Source of the DNA: Dicyema japonicum
Taxonomy: Eukaryota; Dicyemida; Rhombozoa; Dicyemidae
Assembly: GCA_011109175.1 (NCBI GenBank)
Contig: RDEW01000006.1
Span: forward strand, 1,448,133 to 1,512,132
Length of the DNA: 64,000 bases
Direction of reading: 5' to 3'
Under the pieces are notes generated by a model. It was not told where the DNA came from. It was given only the letters and a program-made list of their open reading frames with translations, and did no database searches. Positions 32,160 to 43,962 of this stretch are shown here, in pieces; within the stretch, counting starts at the first letter, position 1, and every line of letters begins with the position of its first letter. A program made the translations under genes and the position numbers.

Positions 32160-32410
32160 TTTCAATAGCTCATCACACAGAATATCGTGAAGGGCCTCAA
32201 ATTTCTTGACTAAAAAAACAATAAACACCATCGTAACCAGATGATTTCCAATTCGGTGAACATTCAATTATGTTCTTGATAAAGTCACGTGTTATATCCA
32301 CTGTAGACTCTTCCACTCCAGTTATACATTTTTTCGACAACGTTAAAAGATCTCTGACTTTCAGCTTTCTCCCACACGGTTTCCCAAAAAGATAAACACT
32401 CATCTTTTCT
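32160..32410 (-). pseudogene. R4-like RT entry fragment
   Basis: The frame 32197-32403 reads GKPCGRKLKVRDLLTLSKKC, then FIKNIIECSPNWKSSGYDGV, YCFFSQEI, the W.S.G.DG...FFI start of the R4-like RT seen at 1437-2096 (DWKTTGVDKVCNFFI). Confidence 0.6.
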
Positions 32411-32689
32411 CACTTCATACACAGTATGCTGAGCATCACAGCATAATTTTAAAAATTTATTCATTCATAGATCTCAAATTTAGATATTATTGTTAAAATG
32501 TGATCATGGAAGCTACAAAGCTACCATATCGCAATAAAGAGTGAGGTATGGAAGGTCTTTCATATCGAATTAACACTTAGGCCCACCACAACCACAACAC
32601 GCTAAACATTGTGGTTGAAATCCAATTTGATTCGACAGTTTAATAGTAGACATATTATTTTTATCAAACCAAATTTGTAAAAAATTGAT

Positions 32690-32900
32690 TTAATCAAATG
32701 GTTCTCAACCTGGGCGCTATCGCCCAATTGGGCAGTGGGATTTTTAGTCTCAACCCCAAAAAGAAGTGAAGAGCATTCTTTCCTTCTCCCTTTAAGAATA
32801 GTTATAATAACTGTTCTTTACTTAAATAAAGTGTTTCCTGGCTGAGTGGAGCTATGGCTAATATGGCTCTGCATAAAAGTGCAGTTAGTTAATTATTTAT
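32690..32900 (+). mobile_element. hAT-like end next to a SINE 3' half
   Basis: ATGGTTCTCAACCTGGGCGC is a hAT-type terminus. From about 32755, AAGAAGTGAAGAGCATTC, TTCTTTACTTAAATAAAGTG and GAGCTATGGCTAATATGGCTC match the SINE 3' half at 44155-44280; the head is absent. Confidence 0.6.
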
Positions 32901-33029
32901 TGAGAAGTGAGCGAAATTGAAAGTGCGAGGTGATATGCGACTTTATTTAAGTCAAATCAAGTCTGATAATGAAATGTTGAATAAAAGTAATCAAGAATCA
33001 CATTATTAATAAGCACACCGCAAAACAAC

Positions 33030-33400
33030 GTTATTAAAGTTATCTCGCTTGTGCCACCCTCTCCTGGATGCGTTTTGTTAATCGCTTCCAGTTTTCTCTG
33101 TTCTTCGATAGGTCCCTCAGGTGCTCAAGATCATCTGCCGACGTCAACCCTTTCCCAATTGAAGTTAGGTCTCGATGTAGAAGGGTTGGTAGAGTGATTC
33201 ATGGTCTTATTCGGAAAGTCGATTCCTGATGAAGAGCATAGTTGTGTTCCATTCGAGATTAGCGGAAGTATTCCTGTCCATTCTTAGGATGTGACCAAAT
33301 AAACCCCATCTTTGTTGGGTGAGGTTGGTGACGCATCTCAAATTGCACTAATGTCTTTTTCACTCTTTTCAAACTCTTTGTTCACGCTTGCATCCTTCAA
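33030..33400 (-). pseudogene. RTE-like ORF2 C-terminus
   Basis: Reversed, it encodes an NRKNWKRLTKRIQERVAQA-like end preceded by TSIGKGLTSADDLEHLRDLS and, further up, HRDL; this is about the same as the copy at 53850-54300. Decayed. Confidence 0.62.
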
Positions 33401-33780
33401 CGTTCGAGGACTAAAGTCGTCGGTCACTCTGCCAGGATCTGAACAAGAATCACATTAGTTAATTATTATTGCATTTTCAATAAAACTATTCGTTACCGAG
33501 TTGAATATCCTGGACATATCCTTTCCCAACATCTCGTCCTTTCCGAGTATCCGCCATTATAGAAACCCCCAGTGGAGTAGTGAAGAAAAAGATTTTTTTG
33601 ATGACGGCCAGACATTGGACGTCCCCTGGGTTAATGGATCCAACCACGCCTCTAAATACGGAAGAGGGGGAAGGAAATCCTTAGACCAAGTAGGTAGCTG
33701 TATCTAAGTCACAACCTCGAGGACAATCCCATTAAAGCATAAATGTGTTATAATTAAAGGGAACAAATCAATAATTAGTG
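33400..33780. other. Open plus-strand frame, unassigned
   Basis: 33501-33707 reads FPNISSFPSIRHYRNPQWSS, then VNGSNHASKYGRGGRKSLDQ. It has no ATG and no family match. I see nothing else before the OAT 3' end. Confidence 0.2.
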
Positions 33781-33792
33781 AATTAGTAATCC

Positions 33793-35259
33793 CTAAAAGC
33801 TCTCAAATGTATCCTTTATGATTTGTGTGGACTCCAAGAGCTCTTCCTCAGTTATTGTTAGGGCAGGAGCAAAACGGATTTTATCCACGTGGGTAGTTTT
33901 GGTCAGCAATCCATTTTCCATTAGCCTTCTACAAATATCGTCCCCATTGTATTCTTAACCATTATTTCCCACAAATAAACCCTTCTTGACGACAATTCCG
34001 TTAAAAAGTCCTTTTCCACGGATACATTCGACGTATTTTGGATTGATCTTCCTGACCTCTCGTCTAAATATCTCCCCCAAATATTCAGCACGATCTGACA
34101 ACTTTTCTTCTTCTATTACCTAATAATAAAGCTGAATGGTCACTTTAAGGGCCTCTAGTGCTACTTTCGAAGACAAGGGGTTACCACCAAATGTAGACCC
34201 ATGTGTCCCAGGTTCCATGGTCAACATAACCTCATCATCCGCCAAAACGCAGGAAATCTAGATGATTTACACAATAAACCGGTAGCAATCCCCCAGATAA
34301 TGATTTCCCGAGGATAACAATATCTGGTCGTACATTCTCGTGATCGACACACAATTTTCTAACTTTAACGAGTATTGTACCTCCCAGTTCTTCCAAGGCC
34401 TGTTTGGACCTCATCATCAATGAAGAGAACATTATTTCGTTTAGTAATCTCCCTGACGCCTGTAAGGTACCCATCCTTGGGGACTACAACTCCAGCCTCT
34501 CCTTGAATTGGTTCAACCATAAAAGCACAGACATTTGGATCCTGACAGGCTTTCTAAATGAATATTTAATAATCGAAGAACATCGAGAGCTTCAAGATCA
34601 TCGTAGTCGACCATAACTACTCCTGGGAGGTAAGGACCGTACCCATTATAGCAGGATGGGTCAGTTGATGAGGAAACTGCCGCCATTGTACGTCCCAAAA
34701 GTTATCTTTAGCGTAAATTATTTTTGCTTGATTTTGTGGGATCTTTTTGACATAGTATCCCCACTTCTTGGCAAGCTTGCAGGCAGTCTCCCCACCCTCG
34801 GCGCCTGAAGGTCACTCCACATACAACCAGTGTTCATGGGCAGAACCTTGTCATATCCAAACAGTTTAGTGATGTATTCTGTGTAGGCCTCGAATGGTTT
34901 ATTATAGAAGGCTCGTGAAGATAATGTGAGTTCTTTAGCTTGGTCAATCATAGCTTGGACGATCCTGGGATGGCAGTGACCCTGATTCACAGCACTGTAG
35001 CCACAGAGGAAGTCGTAGTACTTCTTCCCAAACGTATCCCATACATAGCAACCTAGCCGTGTGTTAATGGGTAACCTTTTCCATAATTAATGACAACTGG
35101 TTGTGCCTTATAATTATGTGCACTGAATTTGTCGACAGTCTCGATCACTTTTGTGTCCACTTTGAAGGGATACCCATTTCTGACTGATGTGGCTGTAACA
35201 AGTAATTATAAATCACAACCATTGCTAATATTCCTCACAAAATTAGATAACTTAGACAT
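33793..35259 (-). CDS. OAT: Ornithine aminotransferase, 423 aa, eight introns of 22-28 nt, one frameshift
   Basis: A PLP-dependent mitochondrial enzyme (ornithine plus 2-oxoglutarate to glutamate semialdehyde plus glutamate). ATG at 35259, stop at 33793-33795. Introns: 35193-35219, 35053-35075, 34805-34827, 34554-34581, 34359-34380, 34258-34279, 34120-34143, 33954-33980. After splicing the protein follows animal OAT end to end: [90 protein letters not shown] (PLP lysine), [20 protein letters not shown]. The N-terminus [13 protein letters not shown] is basic and hydroxylated, suiting mitochondrial import. One base is missing near 34695 (TTTTGGGACG, where NFWGRT needs one more G); adding it makes the total exactly 424 codons. 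With everything else intact I favour an assembly error over a pseudogene. Confidence 0.93.
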
Positions 35260-35376
35260 TAAACAGGCCTTTCACGTGTAAATAAAATATGAATTTATTT
35301 GACATAATTATGTATTAATTTTTAATTATTGTGGAAAATAAAAATTGATATTTTAATTAACAATTACCAAGATTAG

Positions 35377-35650
35377 CATGCCTTCTGGCTGAACGTTACG
35401 TCTTAAAATAAATAAATAAACGTTACGTCTGATGACATTGGATCTGGCAGTCGTTGGTTCGAATCCAAAAGATGGAGTTTTCCAATTCTCACCAAACTCC
35501 CTACCCGAATCCACTAGTGAAGATTACCCATTATGAAAATACAACGAAAATGGAAGATGGGAGTTATCCTTAGCATAAAGTTAATATAAGGAGGGTTAAA
35601 CCGGTATAAAGAATTCTAACCAGATAGTTAACAAAAAAGTAACTTCTATT
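35377..35650 (+). repeat. Possible second SINE-like repeat
   Basis: A B-box-like GTTGGTTCGAATCCAAAAG sits about 60 nt into the segment, preceded by CTGATGACATTGGATCTGGC and followed by a non-coding body. The 16-bp stretch AACGTTACGTCTTAAA/AACGTTACGTCTGATG is duplicated at its start. No second copy was found in the window, so it could be a decayed tRNA-like sequence. Confidence 0.3.
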
Positions 35651-35914
35651 TAATATTTTAGTCAAAAAATTATAAAAAAGAGCAAACTAATATTGCCTGG
35701 AACCAGTTCTCATGAGAGAATTTCCTTTTACCGTCAAAGTGATTAACAATCCAAACTTACTACAAGTTGACTAATTATTTATCGTCATTTTAAATAATCA
35801 TTAGTCAAAAAATATAAAATTGAATAGCAGATACACACCACGTGAAAATAATAATCTGGTTACTATAGTTTAATTCCTAAGCAATCTTTTAATGTTTTTT
35901 GTTTTAAATTCTAG

Positions 35915-35985
35915 ATATCCGAGGGAACTCGTTTGCGATCCACGCAGCCGGTTTCTCAACTGTTTCTTTGTTGAATAATTGTTTT
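35915..35985 (+). mobile_element. RLE-family 3' tip
   Basis: ATCCGAGGGAACTCGTTTGC and GATCCACGCAGCCGGTTTCT encode the RGNSFAIHAAGF end of the family. This is a very short 5'-truncated copy. Confidence 0.7.
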
Positions 35986-36009
35986 TTATAAAAAAAAAAT
36001 TTATAGATA

Positions 36010-36240
36010 TCAGTAACCAACGTGGTTGATTGGTAGGAAGTTTGGGTTAAGATACCTATAATGGACGAAATGTTTACCTCTCAAACCTTGAAACATAAAA
36101 TTAATAAATCCTCTGTTTTGACTGGAAAAATAGCTCACATGAGGTGTTCTGATTACTCTTTTGAATATGTCTCTTCTTTTCTCTGCACAAAACCTACAAT
36201 AGCGCAAACCTTTCCGATGCTCATATTCGTCCTTATCGTC
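36010..36240. other. Unassigned open frames
   Basis: Both strands are open for about 80 codons (minus strand includes CRFCAEKRRDIFKRVIRTPH). No homology recognised; it lies between TE fragments. Confidence 0.2.
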
Positions 36241-38520
36241 TACCATTATTATTATTACCCCCAGGATCACTGGGTCAAAGAGAAAGAAATAAAAGTTCTC
36301 ATCTAACTACGTGATCCCAGACCGACAAGGGAGAGGACGAGTCCGGTGGTGTCGAGAATCCTGAACAGCTTTTCTCATTGGACATATGGAATATAGGGCA
36401 GCTCTGTAAACTAGCCTCCTTTAAGATTTTCCGTTGTAATTCGATTAAGAAATTTTCAATGGGCTGGATTTTGAGTTCTGGTCCAATTATCCTTATTGCG
36501 GATTCCTCGATTGCGGATAATTTCAATGAGGAGGATCGTGAAATCTGCATTGCCCATACGTCATCGTTGGTCTGATAAATTGTTCATAAATCGTGGCAAG
36601 GCCACCAGTTTGGTCTCTAAGTGTTTTTGAGAGCACTTTTAAAATTCTCATTTTCTTCAGAGCAGAAGTTACTATGTTTTCAACATGTCGGATAAAGGTG
36701 AGTCCCTGATCAAAGGTTACTCCCAAAATCTTCGGTGTTTTGTTAATAGGAATAGCTTCGTTCTTCATAAAGATTTTTGGTTCGATACAGAGCTGTCTTT
36801 TGTAAGTGGTAAACACGTGACAGAGGACTTTGTTGCTGATGTGTCGAGTCTCCGCTTCGAGAGCCATAGTTACAGCTTGTCAAGCATTTGTTGAGTGAAC
36901 TGAGTCGCTGATTGAATGTTCTGCCTTGGAAGCAAGAATGATATCGTCAGCGTTTTCATTACAGGTTTGTGGCATGTCGTTTATGAGAGATTGAAAAAAG
37001 ATGGCGATAAGAGGATCCTTGAGGAACTCCATTTGGTATGAGATGGGATTTTGACTTAATGTTGTTGCAAATCACTCACGTCTCCCACTTAAGAAGTTGG
37101 CAATCCATAGTTTTATGATTGGGTGATGCATGTATCGTAAATTTTCTCAGTAAGGAGTTTTCTTGAGACTGTGTCGAAAGCCTTTGTTATATCAACAGAG
37201 ACCAAGACTGTTCGTTGGTGTGGTTTAGTGGAATTAATCCCTCCGCAATGAACTGGCACAGAGACGTTAGCTATGTTGCTGTGGAGTGTTTAGCCCGGAA
37301 TCTATGTTGGAAATGAAAGAGCGGGTGTAGTCTTTGACATTTTCAAGAACTAATCTTTCGACTATTCGGGAAAGTGAACATAGGATCGAGATTGGTTTGT
37401 AGGAAGAGGTCATTTTCGGAATTTCCTGGCTTCAAGATTGGTTTGATGTATAATCTCTTCCAGAATAGTGTTCATATTTATTGATATTGTGAATATGCAA
37501 GCAATTAAATCTAGAGCAAGAGGTCCTAGATGCTTTAGTTACGTTGTAAAAATATTGTCTGGACCTCGGGCTTTGGAGTTTCGGGTCTTTGATATTGCCC
37601 ACTGGACGTCCTTCGCCGTAATATGGTCCACACGTATGATCTTTCGGTTTTATTCTGTTTAAGAGTACTTGGTGTTTTTGAGTGGTTTTTATGTGCTATG
37701 GAAGCATAGTATTTCATTAAGGTGTTTGGTTGTAGTAATATCCCTTTTGCGGTTCATCGAAAGACCTTTTGATAGATTTGATTTTGTTCCAGACTTTCTG
37801 TACTGACGGATTTTCTGTTAGGGCTTTTGATAGTTCTGTCCAGCGTTTCTCGTTTGTTTTACTGATATATTTGTTAATCTCCTTGTTTAGTGTACGAATT
37901 CTTATTACATCCTCCTTCGACGGTATGTTCTTTTTTTTTAAATAGTTTCTTTCTTTGACTAAATGTTTGGCTGTTGAATTGAATCGGTTCTTGTGTGAAA
38001 GTTAGGGTCGTTTAGGATGCAAAAGGTTCCCAAGTCTTTGATTAGCATGTCTTCCCGCCTGTTTGACGTCTGACCTTTCAGCCAGAGTGGGTGTTTTGTA
38101 TTTAGGTCATCCAAAGAAGAACGTTCCTTAGTGAGCTGATCGACTAAGTTTTGGGCAAGTGGCTGATGAAGGAAATAGATATGAATTGATCAGAGTAAGA
38201 CGTAACCTTGGGAGTTGGATTTTTGTGGCCAGAATTTCGATACTTTCATGGTTTTGGAGACGGTTGTAAACGTATTTGGTGATATTTTCATAAGGGATCC
38301 CGTTTCGTATGATAGTTAGTAAGCCTCCCCCAAGTTTTCCACATCTATCTCTGCGGATAACTGAGTATCCAGGAAATTTTGGAGTTGTGTTCGCACATCT
38401 GAGTTTGTATTCTTGTAATAGAAGGACGTCAATTCTATATTTTTCCATAATCTTACATTTGATCTCGATTCGACGTCCCCACACAGAGACAGTCCGCCCT
38501 TGTCAGTCCATCTGTGTAGG
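36240..38520 (-). mobile_element. Jockey/CR1-like LINE, near complete but decayed
   Basis: Reading down from 38520: LSLCGDVES (remnant of the 2A-like leader, NPGP deleted), then the endonuclease in 38128-38484 (IDVLLLQEYKL, TTPKFPGYSVIRRDR, GGGLLTIIRNGIPYENI). The linker and RT follow in broken frames (about 37200: VSVDITKAFDTVSRKLL; about 36930: NADDIILAS, i.e. YADD with Y to N). The thumb is in 36523-36867 (PKILGVTFDQGLTFIRHVEN) and the C-terminus in 36299-36550, then CTGGGATCACGTAGTTAG and an A/T tail. The catalytic change and many shifts make it dead. Confidence 0.75.
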
Positions 38521-38589
38521 ATAGGGGCAGTTTAAAATGTCTCCAGTTTGGTGAGTTACGTGACATTCAACATACCACAAAGCAGGCGT

Positions 38590-38885
38590 TGTCTTTTATT
38601 TATTTCTTTAACTCCAAGACCACCAAGAAAGATAGGTCAAAACTAACTAATTAGGTGATTTCAGCCTCCAACAACATCCGAACTCTTTTCGTCTGGTCTT
38701 CTGATGACCCAACCGCATTCCGGAAGCGCCTTCTCTTCCTTCTGCATAGGAATTCAATCGACGTGCACTTTTTTGCAACCGACCGAAATTCCTCTGCACG
38801 GGCCACCTTTTCTTCGAATGGGTTTCCAAGTTCCTTGCAAAAACGTAGGAATAGTTTATTGAAAATAATCAAAAAAATAAAATTA
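38590..38885 (-). mobile_element. LINE 3' end
   Basis: 38651-38872 codes FNKLFLRFCKELGNPFEEKV, ARAEEFRSVAKKCTSIEF, RNAVGSSEDQTKRVRMLLEA and a stop, followed by AATTAGTTAGTTTTG and a TAAATAAATAAA tail. It is the best-preserved example of this family's C-terminus. Confidence 0.68.
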
Positions 38886-39004
38886 AAATTATTATAATTT
38901 TAGGCGTTGTCTTCTCGTAAATTAATAGTTAATTGAAAATAAAAAATTAAATATAATAATTATAATTTAATGATATAAATAAATATATTTTGATAGCCCA
39001 AATA

Positions 39005-39211
39005 ATGGAAAATACTCCAATTCTTATATTTACAGAACAATGTCCGATTTGTGTGGTAGAGTACAATATTTAATTACAGAATGGATATTTATATGATGAC
39101 TATACCTCCTTAGGGATAATACTTGGAATTCTTTTTTTTCCATGTGGAATTATTTGCTGCGTGAATATGAAAAAACCAATTTGTTCTTCCTGTGGCTACA
39201 CTAAAAAATAA
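39005..39211 (+). CDS. BRI3: BRI3-like (brain protein I3) membrane protein, 60 aa, one 24-nt intron
   Basis: The ATG at 39005 gives MENTPILIFTEQCPICV; a 24-nt GT...AG intron (39056-39079) joins it to NGYLYDDYTSLGIILGIL, FFPCGIICCVNMKKPICSS, CGYTKK and a TAA at 39209-39211. The order CPxC, then a D-x-x-T-x-LGI-x-L-x-I-x-FFPxGxICC membrane segment, then CxxCG is the conserved C-terminal half of BRI3, a small lysosomal/endosomal membrane protein. The Pro/Tyr-rich N-terminal half of vertebrate BRI3 is absent, so the protein is about half the usual size. The reading frame is clean. A longer N-terminus coded by a further upstream mini-exon cannot be excluded, although the ATG is well placed. Confidence 0.82.
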
Positions 39212-39239
39212 TTTAACTCAAATTTGTTGGAAATTAAAT

Positions 39240-39456
39240 ATTAGAGCTTACTTTATTGTTAAGAGTAGATAAAAATCTCCATGTCTACCTACAGTCCACA
39301 TTTAAAGCGACAATAGAAAGCCTCACAGTAGAGAACAGAGGACAGAGCATGAAAATGCAATATGAACAGCCCAGTGGATGCCCGGGATCCAAAAAGGACC
39401 CCTCTCTTCTCTACCTCACTGAAGGGATTCACACGATGACTGGTGCGGATATTTGA
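39240..39456 (+). CDS. Candidate exon, unidentified
   Basis: An open frame directly after the BRI3-like gene reads LHVYLQSTFKATIESLTVEN, MKMQYEQPSGCPGSKKDPSL, LYLTEGIHTMTGADI and a stop. A 20-nt GT...AG stretch (GTGCGGAT...AAAG) near its end would extend it. It has no convincing ATG. The opposite strand is open as well, so it may be chance. Confidence 0.28.
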
Positions 39457-39459
39457 ATA

Positions 39460-41240
39460 AAGTGCGTTTCACTTCAACCGTGAGAATTGTGTATGGCCTA
39501 ATTGCATTAATTAACTCTTAGAATATTTCCTTATTTTTTAGTTATATGGATGCTAGGACCGGTTTTTTCTTATAAGAGAATTATAACTAGATTGACATCA
39601 CATGGAGACCTGATACCAGTGCCGAAACAGGCACTTTGGTTTATTACAACGTTGATACTCCAAAGCCAACATAGTGGTGATAGATTGGGACTGCTATGAA
39701 AATAGGTGGCTTATCGACCTATTTTATGTAAAAGTGATGTAGGGAACGAGCATCTCCCCAAACTATGCAGTTAAGGAAATGTCCTGCCTTATTCATGAAC
39801 TCCAATACCAATAATATTGATCGGAACCATTTTCCATATTTCAGAATTTGGATAATATTCAGAAATGAACTATCAATCATGGAAAACATTGCTTGGTATC
39901 CTTAATGGGAAAAGATGGAACAGGAATATCTATCTACTATCACCACCACAAGCGAACTAAGGGTCATTTCATAGACCCTTTTTGAGTTTGTTAGCAATTG
40001 ATGCCCTCTGTTGGTAAGATTGAACAGCTATTAGCGGTCTCTACTCCAAATCTCTTAAAATAGTGTGTTTCGCCGCAAACTTTATCTTGACTGGCGATTT
40101 AAACTAAAAACACGTGCTACCTTAGTGCTATATGCTTTGAAATACCAAAGGCGTTAGACAGCGTATAGCATAAAGCTTTACTATCTCAGATATTCCAAAC
40201 CAAAGCCACATTGGAACTGCCACATGTGATAAATAATTTCCCATACAAGAGATATTCCTTTATGAGCCATTTGCCTTATCTGTAAGATCCATTAGAGGAG
40301 AGGATTCACAGAAAAATTAATCCTTACCCTCGTAATACTTAATATCTTATGTCGACTCTCCCAGTTAAGGAAATATCGTTGTCGCGCTCTGTATTGGATA
40401 GAGAATGGTGTCATTAAATTACGATAGGGTTGTTGATAAGAGAACTAAGAGTTTTTTGAAAGAAAATCTAATCTTAGACGTATATATCAAAGTTCACGGA
40501 AAAGGGTTTAAATAGAACTTACAGACTAGAAAACCTCTTTCAATTTCTTGCTACTAAAATGTTGTCGATTGAATTGGATAACCGGTGCACTAAGATGTTT
40601 CCATCTCATCTTGACTGATGCCGAGTTTCCCCTTTTTGTATGTTGCACTCTGCTAGCTCATGGGAAACGTTTTTTCGGATCCATATCGATCTACAGAATT
40701 TATGAAGCAGGTATTTTAGTGCATCTACCAATGATCCATGAGTTTAACAGCCATAACAGAACCTCTTAATGTCTCTACTCTTTCTCTTATTCTGGTTATG
40801 ATTAATCTGCCTCAAGTGACCCCCAGTGCCCAGATACCAAGAAAATGAGCTTCCGACTTAATTAGACCATTCTTCATAAGGGTTCCCACAACTACAAATA
40901 CTGAATGTTTTTTTCTTTCCAAAAGTTCCGAATAGAAAAGCGTATGAAAAGTCCCAAATGTAATTTGAATGAATATTAACCTGTGAATAACATGATGAGT
41001 GTTAAAATATATTTCTCATGAGTCCTACCTGGAAACCTCATCAATCAAGTCTCGTTACTTTAGTATAGGTCATTTAGCAAGTGTTCCTACTGGGCCGCTA
41101 GATTTTGGAGTATGTCAGTTTGGATGAGAGCTATAAGATCTATATTTATCAAAAATCATTGTTTTCTTGTACTTTTCCATTTGGTGTCCCCTAACGATTA
41201 CATTTTGTTTTCAACACATTAACCTTCAGTTTCCCGAAGT
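39460..41240 (+). pseudogene. Very decayed LINE-like sequence
   Basis: Broken frames include MDARTGFF, FEIPKALDSV (an RT palm-like xxxKAxDSV) followed by HKALLSQIF, and YKRYSFMSHLPYL. No intact motif is present. The call rests mainly on the KALDSVxHKALL pattern. Confidence 0.3.
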
Positions 41241-41244
41241 TTGA

Positions 41245-42200
41245 TTCCCTATATCAGTGGTTCCCTTAAGGTGCTCGTGGAACCCTTTTTGGCTATTTTT
41301 TGAGAACCCTTCCAATTCAATAATTACAATTTTCACTTAAAACATATCGTAATAACCAAAAACAATTTAATGTGAACATTGGGGTAGCTTTTTATCATAG
41401 TTTCGTAACGTTATGATTTATTGTTGACGACTGTGTCCTCATATCAGGGAAGCAATGAGTGTATATTTTGTTTTGGTAGATGCATATATTCAAAACCCCG
41501 ACTAGCATAAGTAAGTCGTTGGAAAAAGTAATAGTGTAGGTATAACATTTTCTGATTGGAGAGGTCTTTTTAACATAATTAATAATTTTGATGCATCGTC
41601 CAAAACTTCACTCAATGAAAAGGAAATATTCTCCGACACCAGAGAATGAAGTGAAGAATGCAATGACTACTACAATTGTTTTATCCTTTGTACAACTCTT
41701 CAATAATATCGTCAAATGGGTATCTAACTAAAACCTGTCATCCTTCAACATCAGTAGACTCATCAATTTGAATGGCAAAACCATTAGAATTATTCAAACG
41801 AATTACAAACTGCGTTTCAATTTTTCCGAAAGTTCATGAATTTGCCTTGAAATAGTATTATTTGACAAAGGAACAAGATCCTTAGACATTTGTTCGCCAT
41901 AAATACACTCGATGATTTTTTGAACATGGCTTTATAAGATTTTCGGCAATTGTATGTGCCTTCCACCACGTGCTACAAGATAACTTTTTAATTAAAATAG
42001 TTCTATACTTCATAATATGCTCTGGTCATTTTACGTTGTCGTATTTCGCAAATTTGGAAGGAAATATCTTTATCCTTTAAATGCGGATTCTTCATCAATA
42101 AATGTATTGATAGTTTGGCAGGAATAGGAGATGTTCTAGGCATTATATGATGGCATATTACAAATTCTTTAGTAGCTTTCATCATATTTTCTTTTATAAA
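41245..42200 (-). pseudogene. hAT (ZBED5/SCAND3-like) transposase, decayed
   Basis: Reading down: FVICHHIMPRTSPIPAKLSI, then KDLVPLSNNTISRQIHELSE (shifted), then SNGFAIQIDESTDVEG with the catalytic-region IDESTD motif. The lower-coordinate end carries ATATCAGTGGTTCCCTTAAG, a hAT-type terminus. Same superfamily as 48964-50560. Confidence 0.62.
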
Positions 42201-42344
42201 ACTATAATTATGAAAAAAACTTTTTGTTAATAATTTTGAGATTTCTTATGAAATTATTGTTTCTTGTTAAAAATCTTATAAAATACTAATTGACTAACTA
42301 ACCTAAACAGGACATAAGCGTGACTGTTTAATATATTTTAATAC

Positions 42345-43600
42345 AGTAAACCCCCATTAATCCGAACTTCAATAATCCGAATTTTTTGATGAGTAAGCCA
42401 AATTTTACGAAGATTCCATACAAATAGGCTTCAATAAACCGAAACTTCATTATCCGCAATCCGAAAGACATTTATTAAAAATTTCGGATTAATTTATTTT
42501 GTTATACATTTAAATTAATTTACAATTTAAAATCTAACAGTCAGGATCAAGGAGTTAGTTAGTTTGGTTACCCTTGGTATTATCATAATTTAATTTTAAC
42601 GAAATCGATGACTTTGAATTTAGTAAGGCTACACAGATTTAAAAGATGATTTAATCTTTCTAAAAGTTCTTCTTGGAAATGCTAACAGCTTAACATTAAT
42701 GAAATTAATTTCAATAGACAAATATGAATAAGTTAAAAGAAGTTGACCCTGACGTATTACTAAACATGGATGAAACTGGACTCTTTTTTCAATCTTTTCC
42801 TTTAAGAACAATTTCATCTAAAATAGAAAAGGCATCAATCAAAAGTGAGGATCACTCTGTGCTAATGCAGCTGGAACAATAAAAATTAAACCTTTTGTTA
42901 CTGGGCATAGAAAAGACAAGATGTTTAATATTGTAAGTACTATGTAAATAAAATGGCTGACAACAGAACTTTTTAATGTTTTCATCAGTAATCTTAGCAA
43001 TTAATTAAAATGATAAGTTTCTTTTTACTGATTGATAATGCTCCAAGCCATGTTTTAACGAAATTCTTTGAAAATTAAAATTTATTTCTTCCAAAAACAC
43101 AACTGCTCATCTTCATCCAATATATGCAGAAATAATCAATAACTTTAAGCATTTTATAGAAAAAGGCTTATTTTGGATTTATACCCTTGATTTGGAAAAA
43201 TAATTTTTTTCGAATTTACGGAAGGCCATCATTATGGTATCTCATGCATGGAATGAAGTAAAAGAAGACACAATAAAAATTGTTTAAAAAAGACAGGCAC
43301 AATTAAATGTCTTGATTTATTTGCTAATGAAGATTCATGCAAGATCTTGTTTTGGATGTGTAACAAACAGAACTGGAAGAACTTGCTAATGAGGAAGAAA
43401 TAACTCAAACAGAACGAAATCGTCACCCTTTTTTGTGAAGATTATAATGTCTAAAAATTATTGATGCTGAAAATGAAGAGAGCAATGGAGAATTTTCACC
43501 AATACAAATATTAACATTATACAAAAATACAAAATTCAGAAATGATAGAATATGGAACATTGAAAAATTTAAATAAGTTATAATTCAATGAATAAAAGAC
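42345..43600 (+). pseudogene. Tigger/pogo transposon, DDE part, decayed
   Basis: CAGTAAACCCCCATTAATCC after TA is a Tigger-type terminal repeat with an internal echo (AATCCGAA, ACCGAAAC). 42721 onward reads EVDPDVLLNMDETGLFFQSF, then IDNAPSH and a degenerate FLPPNTT-like stretch; MDETGLF and DNAPSH are the first two catalytic motifs of the DDE domain. Stops and shifts are frequent. Confidence 0.68.
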
Positions 43601-43659
43601 AGACGACGCTTTATGACTTTATTAAATAAAACGATTTAATGGCTTGGCGCCATGTGGAT

Positions 43660-43930
43660 ATTTGTTGGAAGTTTTATGTTTGTTTGTCTGTTCCTCCTAT
43701 CTCTTCCTATTAGAGTTCCGATCCACCTGTCTAGGTGGAGCCCAGCGCCTGTCTGGGACGAAAAAGGATCATTTGCTCACCCCCACTCCACTGGAGGGTT
43801 TTCCACAACTGAACGTATGGACGTCTTTTTCTTTTATGTTAATTCCGGATGGACTCTGTTTCTGTAAAAGTGGAAATTGGATACACTTGATTAGTTGTTT
43901 GCTCTAACTTCTATCTTGGTGTATTATCCA
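43660..43930 (+). repeat. Repeat family B copy
   Basis: Plus-oriented counterpart of 23510-23790: ATCCACCTGTCTAGGTGG, AAAAAGGATCATTTGCTC, GGACTCTGTTTCTGTAAAAG, ACACTTGATTAGTTG. Confidence 0.65.
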
Positions 43931-43962
43931 TGGTGCATTTATTATTCACTAGCAATATTTAG

